DNA from: Bacteroidota bacterium | GTDB lineage: Bacteria > Bacteroidota > Bacteroidia > Chitinophagales > Chitinophagaceae | Length of the DNA: 22,244 bases | Assembly (NCBI GenBank): GCA_023409675.1 | Contig: JAEYRC010000030.1 | Span: forward strand, 1 to 22,244 | Direction: 5' to 3' | In this document: positions 16,633 to 22,244 of the stretch, one piece after another | Layout of the letters: each line of letters begins with the position of its first letter | Numbering within the stretch: the stretch's first letter is position 1 | Position numbers and translations under genes: made by a program | The notes under the pieces: generated by a model | Databases searched by the model: none | The model's input: only the letters and a program-made list of their open reading frames with translations | What the model was told of the DNA's origin: nothing

Positions 16633-16802
16633 TCTGCGGGAAATGTATTTTTATTCTGGCGGAACTATAATATAACCCTGTGTAATTTTTTCCTCATCCA
16701 ATACGCTTTTTTACGTCATTTTCCTCCCATCTTATCCTGAACCGCCATATCCCAAAGGCCTGTAATTTGCTAAAATATACCAGCACCTGATTTTATCCTT
16801 AT
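16633..16802. other. tamB upstream region
   Basis: No gene. TAATTTGC near 16761-16768 resembles a Bacteroidota -7 element with a one-base-short spacer and lies about 40 bases before the tamB ATG. This is the best promoter candidate, but weak. The last repeat-associated motif (AATCTGCGGGAAATG) ends near 16646. Confidence 0.3.
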
Positions 16803-19800
16803 ATGACTGAAGAACTCAAACCCGACAAGAAGAAAAACCCACTGCTGAAGAGAATAGGAAAAATACTGCTGATCATCATCGGATCTGTCATCGGACTATT
16901 CCTGCTGCTGCTCATCCTAATCCAGACTCCACCGGTACAGGATTTTGCCCGCAAAAAAGTGCAGCAATTCGTTTTCACCAAAATCGATACCCGTTTCGAG
17001 ATCGGCAAAATCTTCATCGGTCTGCCCAAAAATATTGTGCTCGACCGGGTTTACCTCGAAGATCAGCAACAGGATACACTCCTGTACGGAGGAAAAATAA
17101 AAGTCGATATCAGTCTGCTTAAACTAATCAGCGGCGATATCGAACTGAACAATATCGAACTGGAAAATTTAACGGCCAAGGTTAAACGTACCCTGCCCGA
17201 TACGGTGTTCAATTTTCAATACATCATTGATGCCTTTGCCGGCACGGATACCACTACTACCAGCACCGATACCAGCAGTTCATCCATCACCCTGAAAGCG
17301 CTTACACTCGACCGCATCCGTCTCGTTTATGATGATGTGATCACCGGCAATGATGTTACCCTCTGGATCGGACATTTCGATACTGATATCGACCGCTTCG
17401 ACCTGAATACCATGAGCTTCGATGTGGCTTCACTCAACCTCAGCGGTGTTCGCGCGCATGTGTTCCAGTCTAAACCGCTGCTTGAACCAGATACGCCGCA
17501 GGAGGAGGTAGCCGAAGACAGTGAACCTCTTAACCTTAATCTGGGGCTCGGACCGGTTGATCTGGAGGATATTAAGGTCGATTACCGCAATAATGTTTCC
17601 GACCTCTTCGCTAACCTTAACCTCGGTGAACTGGCCCTGCGTACGAAAAAGATCGACCTGGCCAATCAGGTGATTGAATTGGAAAAAATCGAACTCAATG
17701 ACACCTATTCGGGCATCCGTATGGGTAAAACCACCGGATCGGCTGTGGTAGAAGAAGAGGTGGAACAGGAAGCCACAGAGGTGGTGGAGGAGAAAGCCTG
17801 GAAGATTTATGTCGATGGAATCGCCCTTAATAATAATTCACTCAAATTTGATGATGATAAAACGCCTCCTGCAGGCCGGGGGATGGACTTCGGACACCTC
17901 GACGCGCAACAGGTCAGTTTTCACATTGATGATTTTGTCTTCGCGGGCGATTCAATCAGCGGAAAAATCACCAAAGGTGAAATGCGCGAAAAAAGCGGGT
18001 TTGTGCTCAATACCCTTAAAACAGATTTTCTGTATTCTGCCAACCGGGCCTACCTGAAGGACTTGCTGATCGAAACTCCCGGTACGCGTATCACCCGCGG
18101 AGTTGATCTTCAGTATACGTCACTGGATGATCTGACAAAAAACCCAGATGCCGTCCTGATCAACCTCGACCTTGATCAAACACGCATCGCGCTGCGTGAT
18201 GTATTGCATTTCGTACCGGACCTTGCCACACAACCGGCATTCAGTAATCCTGATGACGTACTGTTTGTTAATGCGGATGTTAATGGAAGACTTTCCAGAT
18301 TAAACATCAATCAGTTTACCGCCTCCGGATTTGGCGATACCCGCCTGAATATTTACGGAACCGTGAACGGTCTCCCGGAAATGGACAACCTGAATGGCCG
18401 GCTGACCATCCGGGAGTTTCATACCAGCCGCCGCGATGTGCAGGCACTCATGCCCAAAGGCGCTTTGCCCAATAATATCACCCTGCCCAACCGCATTGAT
18501 CTTCGTGGAGCCATATCCGGGAATATGCAGGCTGCCATTGCCGACCTGCGACTCGATACCGACCTGGGCGCGGTATTCCTCGATGGCAATATCCGGCACG
18601 CTACTTCACCCACCGCGGCTACCTATACGGCCAAACTGAATGTCAACAACCTGCAATTGGGCGTGATCATGCAAAATGATACGCTCTATGGGCCGCTAAC
18701 AGCTTCATTTGCCGCATCAGGAAGAGGTTTTGATCCCAAAACCGCGAATGCAAACCTGCGCGGACGGATTAATTCGGTTACCTATAACCGCTATACCTAT
18801 AACGATATTCTGCTGGAAGGAGCACTTGCCCGGCAGCAGGCAACCGCGAAACTGAATATTGCGGATCCAAATATCACCCTGCAACTAAACGGAGCTGCCG
18901 ATATAGCGGCCGAATCTCCGGCTATTAAACTTGACCTGGCGGTTGACAGCATCAAAACACTGCCCCTGGGCTTTACCCCCGATCCACTGGTGTACCGGGG
19001 AAAAATAAACGCCGACTTCCCTTCACTGGATATGGCTGACCTCCGCGGTGAAATGCTGATCAGCGAATCGGTATTGCTGCTTGATGGACAACGGATCGTT
19101 CTCGATAGTTTCCTGGTGGATGCGGGCCGAAGTGATTCGGGCAATTACGTACGGGTGCAAAGTGAGTTTCTCACAGCACGCTTAAATGGAACCTATAACC
19201 TCGCTCAACTCGGAACTGTCTTCCAGGATGCCATACAACCTTATTTTGCCCTGATGCCTCAGCAGCAGGCCGACAGCCTCGATTATTACGATTTTACGAT
19301 AAGGGCCCAATTGATCGAATCACCGGTGCTGAAAGCATTTCTCCCCGACCTGGAACGGCTCGATCCGATTAACCTGAATGCCAGCTTCGCGCGTTCCGAA
19401 GGTTGGTCGGCCACAGCCACTGCACCCCTGGTGATCATGGGTGAGAACCGTATTTCGGATTTTGCCCTGGATGCCGGAACTACCAGCAACAATTCCGTCG
19501 AATTGCTTGCCCTGATCGGTGAAGTAAATGCCGGCGGCATGAACATCTTTAAAACCCGGCTCAGCGGCACGCTGGCCGATAATAACCTGAATTTCGGACT
19601 GAATATTAAAGATCGCGCCGACAAAGACCGATTTCGGTTAGGCGGCCGCGTGAACCAGCCCGACCCGCAGGTATATACGATCAGCCTGTCGCCGGATTCA
19701 CTGCTGCTGAATTACGACAAATGGACGGTTCCTTCCGATAACCTGGTTAAGCTGGATGCAGGCGATATCAACATCCGCAACCTGGCGCTGGAATTTGAAA

Positions 19801-21893
19801 ACCAGGTCTTATCGGTCAACAGCGCATCAGCAGCGGCAAACTCACCCCTGAATGTAAACTTTGATAATTTCAGGATCGGTACCCTTACCGCGGTGATGAA
19901 TCCCGACACACTGATAGCCGATGGGATCATCAATGGTGAGGCCATTATCAGCAACCTGCCTACAAGGCCGGTATTTACCAGCGACCTTAACATCACCGAC
20001 CTGATGCTTCGTGAAGATACTGTTGGCAATCTGGCGCTGAAAGTGAACAACCGGGTCGAAAATACCTTTGAAGCTGATATTGATCTCAGTGGCCGTGGCA
20101 ATGAACTCGGCATTAACGGCACCTATCGCATCCTTCCGGAAGGTGATGGCGTAATGGACCTGGTGATGGATATACAGCGGCTGCCCATGCGTACTGTTGA
20201 AGCATTGAGTATGAAAGCGCTTACCCGCACCGAAGGTTATCTCGATGGTCGCTTTGCGATCCGGGGCAGCTTCGACAAACCAGATGTAAATGGTGAACTG
20301 AATTTCAACGACACCCGCTTCAACCCCGCGATGCTTGGCGCTGATTTCCGCGCCGATAACCAGACGATCAGCGTGAATAACCAGGGCATCCGCTTCAATT
20401 CCTTTACGGTGCTGGATTCCGCTTCCAATGAACTCGTCGTTTCGGGTATTGCCCGGACCACGAATTTCATGAACTATAATTTTGACATGGGACTAACGGC
20501 CGACAATTTCATGGCCCTGAATTCTACCAAACAAAATAATGACCTTTTCTATGGTCGACTCTTCTTTGATACCGATCTGAAGATCAGCGGTTCGGAAAGC
20601 GCTCCTGTAGTGAATGGCAACCTGAAGATCAATGACAACACCAACTTTACCATCGTATTGCCTTCATCGGAACCCGGGGTGGCTTCGCGTGAAGGGATTG
20701 TGAATTTTGTGGATATGGATTCGGTGAAGGTTGATACAGTACTGAGCCTTGCCTCCTTTGATTCACTGAACTCCACCGATTTCAGGGGTATGGAACTGGC
20801 TATGAATATCGAAGTGGATCGTGAAGCGGTTTTCAGTGTTATCATTGATGAGGGTAATGGCGACTTCCTTGAAGTATCCGGACTGGCGCAATTGTCGGCG
20901 GTTATGGATCAGAGTGGGAAGCTAAGCCTGACCGGAACCTATGAAGTGGAAAAAGGCGCCTATGAGCTGTCGTTCAATTTCCTTCGGCGCCGTTTTGAAA
21001 TACAGAAAGGCGGTAAAATCACCTGGTTGGGTGAACCAACGGAAGCAAGTATTGATCTGACCGCCGTTTATGAAGCCAACACCGCTCCCCTGTCGCTGGT
21101 AGAAAATCAGACTACCCATACCAATAAGAATCTTTATAAACAAAAACTGCCCTTCCAGGTGATGCTGCAACTGGGCGGTGAACTGCTTCAACCCGAAGTA
21201 AGTTTTGATATCGAACTTCCTGAAGAAGATAACTTCAATATTGATCAGCAGGTGGTAACGGATGTAGAAGTGCGGTTAAATCAATTACGGTCGGAGCCAT
21301 CCGAAATGAACAAACAGGTTTTCGCTCTGCTGCTGCTGGGTCGATTTGTGAGTGAGAACCCTTTCGAAAGCAGTGGCGATGGTTTGAATATGGAAACTGT
21401 GGCCCGCCAGAGTGTTAGCAAGATCCTGACGCAGGAGCTGAATAAACTGACCGATGACCTCATCGCCGGAGTGGATATCAATTTTGATGTACTGTCTTCA
21501 GAAGATTATTCCACCGGACAGATGCAAAACCGAACCGACCTGAACCTGTCTTTATCGAAACAGCTTTTAAATGACCGGTTGCGTGTAACCGTTGGAAGTA
21601 ATTTCGAACTGGAAGGTCCGCAACAGTCTGATCAGCAGTCGACCAACCTGGCGGGTAACATCGCTATCGATTATTTGCTGAGTAAGGATGGACGATATAT
21701 GCTGCGCGCGTATCGCGACAATGAATACACCGGCGTTATTGAAGGCTATGTTATTGAAACAGGTGTAAGCTTTATCATTTCACTGGATTACGATAAGTTC
21801 AAAGATATTTTCCGGCGGAAAAAACTGGCGGAAGCTGAAGAAAGAAGAAAGAAGAAAAAGGCAGACCGGGAGACCGGAGAAAATACGAATTAA
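16803..21893 (+). CDS. tamB: TamB, translocation and assembly module inner-membrane protein
   Basis: 1696 residues, in the family range for Bacteroidota TamB. A basic N-terminus precedes one signal anchor at residues 19-40 (ILLIIIGSVIGLFLLLLILI). An AsmA-like start follows (FEIGKIFIGLPKNIVLDRVY, then GGKIKVDISLLKLISGDIEL). The long middle is repeated short beta-strands, which in this family form a hydrophobic groove (beta-taco) across the periplasm; a Glu-rich linker interrupts it near 315-330. The C-terminal TamB (DUF490) domain occupies roughly the last 430 residues, with DLIAGVDINFDVLSSEDYST and LNLSLSKQLLNDRLRVTVGS, then a very basic tail (RRKKKKADRETGENTN). The partner gene tamL begins 2 bases after its stop, so translation is probably coupled. 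TamA-TamB acts in assembly of some outer-membrane proteins and, through AsmA-like proteins, in phospholipid transport. No unusual residues were noticed. Confidence 0.95.
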   Translation: MTEELKPDKKKNPLLKRIGKILLIIIGSVIGLFLLLLILIQTPPVQDFARKKVQQFVFTKIDTRFEIGKIFIGLPKNIVLDRVYLEDQQQDTLLYGGKIKVDISLLKLISGDIELNNIELENLTAKVKRTLPDTVFNFQYIIDAFAGTDTTTTSTDTSSSSITLKALTLDRIRLVYDDVITGNDVTLWIGHFDTDIDRFDLNTMSFDVASLNLSGVRAHVFQSKPLLEPDTPQEEVAEDSEPLNLNLGLGPVDLEDIKVDYRNNVSDLFANLNLGELALRTKKIDLANQVIELEKIELNDTYSGIRMGKTTGSAVVEEEVEQEATEVVEEKAWKIYVDGIALNNNSLKFDDDKTPPAGRGMDFGHLDAQQVSFHIDDFVFAGDSISGKITKGEMREKSGFVLNTLKTDFLYSANRAYLKDLLIETPGTRITRGVDLQYTSLDDLTKNPDAVLINLDLDQTRIALRDVLHFVPDLATQPAFSNPDDVLFVNADVNGRLSRLNINQFTASGFGDTRLNIYGTVNGLPEMDNLNGRLTIREFHTSRRDVQALMPKGALPNNITLPNRIDLRGAISGNMQAAIADLRLDTDLGAVFLDGNIRHATSPTAATYTAKLNVNNLQLGVIMQNDTLYGPLTASFAASGRGFDPKTANANLRGRINSVTYNRYTYNDILLEGALARQQATAKLNIADPNITLQLNGAADIAAESPAIKLDLAVDSIKTLPLGFTPDPLVYRGKINADFPSLDMADLRGEMLISESVLLLDGQRIVLDSFLVDAGRSDSGNYVRVQSEFLTARLNGTYNLAQLGTVFQDAIQPYFALMPQQQADSLDYYDFTIRAQLIESPVLKAFLPDLERLDPINLNASFARSEGWSATATAPLVIMGENRISDFALDAGTTSNNSVELLALIGEVNAGGMNIFKTRLSGTLADNNLNFGLNIKDRADKDRFRLGGRVNQPDPQVYTISLSPDSLLLNYDKWTVPSDNLVKLDAGDINIRNLALEFENQVLSVNSASAAANSPLNVNFDNFRIGTLTAVMNPDTLIADGIINGEAIISNLPTRPVFTSDLNITDLMLREDTVGNLALKVNNRVENTFEADIDLSGRGNELGINGTYRILPEGDGVMDLVMDIQRLPMRTVEALSMKALTRTEGYLDGRFAIRGSFDKPDVNGELNFNDTRFNPAMLGADFRADNQTISVNNQGIRFNSFTVLDSASNELVVSGIARTTNFMNYNFDMGLTADNFMALNSTKQNNDLFYGRLFFDTDLKISGSESAPVVNGNLKINDNTNFTIVLPSSEPGVASREGIVNFVDMDSVKVDTVLSLASFDSLNSTDFRGMELAMNIEVDREAVFSVIIDEGNGDFLEVSGLAQLSAVMDQSGKLSLTGTYEVEKGAYELSFNFLRRRFEIQKGGKITWLGEPTEASIDLTAVYEANTAPLSLVENQTTHTNKNLYKQKLPFQVMLQLGGELLQPEVSFDIELPEEDNFNIDQQVVTDVEVRLNQLRSEPSEMNKQVFALLLLGRFVSENPFESSGDGLNMETVARQSVSKILTQELNKLTDDLIAGVDINFDVLSSEDYSTGQMQNRTDLNLSLSKQLLNDRLRVTVGSNFELEGPQQSDQQSTNLAGNIAIDYLLSKDGRYMLRAYRDNEYTGVIEGYVIETGVSFIISLDYDKFKDIFRRKKLAEAEERRKKKKADRETGENTN

Positions 21894-21895
21894 TT

Positions 21896-22244
21896 ATGAA
21901 CCGGATCAATACGCTGACGATACTATTCTATGGATGTGGCATACTGTTGCTGCTGAACTCCTGCAGCAACCTCAAATACCTTCCCGAAAACGAAGCGCTG
22001 TATACCGGCGCAACGGTAAAAGTGGAAGGTGTTGACAAGAAAAAGAAACGGAAGGCACTGGAAGATCAGCTCGAAGCAATGGTCAGGCCCCGACCCAATT
22101 CAAAGATCCTGGGCATGCGGGTTAAATTATATGCCTGGACTATCGCCGGCAATCCGAAGAAAAAGAACTCGCCTGCAGGATAGCAGTAAAAATTTGGTGA
22201 ACCACCGGTGCTACTTAGCCAGTTCAGCCTCGACCATAATATTC
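21896..22244 (+). CDS. tamL: TamL, lipoprotein TamA/BamA-family protein, N-terminal part with two frameshifts, cut by window edge
   Basis: Starts 2 bases after the tamB stop. A lipoprotein signal (GCGILLLLNSCSNLKYLP, lipobox LNSC, Cys at residue 23) is followed by the first POTRA-like segment (YTGATVKVEGVDKKKKRKAL). Next comes RPRPNSKILGMRVKLYAWTI then AGNPKKK, a typical N-terminus of the Bacteroidota lipoprotein form of TamA. As given, the frame stops at TAG 22181-22183 after 95 codons. However, the same frame resumes with KFGEPPVLLSQFSLDHNI to the edge (from 22190), which is the next expected family segment. The bridge is readable in another frame, from 22169 to 22189, as ELACRIAVK. One lost base near 22158-22168 and one extra A in the run at 22188-22192 would restore a single product. 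I infer the real gene continues past the window. Confidence 0.8.

Noticed and set aside
21896..22183. A complete 95-residue lipoprotein
   Set aside because: The expected TamL segment KFGEPPVLLSQ resumes in the same frame 7 bases after the TAG, so this is the start of a larger interrupted gene.

Overview
The window looks like the chromosome of a Bacteroidota bacterium, probably of the Chitinophagaceae type; the family-level placement is inference. The grounds are a TonB-dependent cobalamin receptor under a B12 riboswitch, a TamB gene followed by a lipoprotein TamA-like (TamL) gene, starts with A-rich leaders and little Shine-Dalgarno, one good TAnnTTTG-type promoter element, and the imperfect palindromic intergenic repeats common in this phylum.

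Layout. (1) Bases 1-3021 hold two divergent TonB-dependent receptors. The left one is cut by the window edge. The right one (1054-3021) lies behind a cobalamin riboswitch (about 764-918) and is almost certainly a BtuB-type vitamin B12 receptor. (2) Bases 3125-5250 are ordinary: a MarC-family membrane protein, tRNA-Arg(CCG), a DUF486 small membrane protein on the minus strand, and a secreted protein with a DUF3862/BamE-like C-terminus. (3) Bases 5251-6954 have no gene. They hold eight tandem palindromic repeat units built from two kinds of arm, then a perfect hairpin after the following minus-strand gene. (4) Bases 6955-16046 are a two-gene minus-strand operon for two giant predicted soluble, beta-rich proteins of unknown function (1620 aa plus a 90-codon continuation behind an in-frame UGA, then 1308 aa). 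This is the least explained part of the window. (5) Bases 16047-16802 have no gene and carry a second, unrelated palindromic repeat family, including a 196-bp tandem duplication. (6) Bases 16803-22244 are the envelope-assembly pair tamB and tamL. tamL runs off the right edge and, as given, carries two nearby compensating frameshifts.

How the genes work together: btuB and its riboswitch form a B12-responsive uptake unit. tamB and tamL are expected to form the periplasm-spanning module for outer-membrane protein or lipid delivery. The giant two-gene operon, bracketed by two different repeat arrays, is the best candidate for an undescribed system. Its function cannot be read from the sequence, and I do not assign one.
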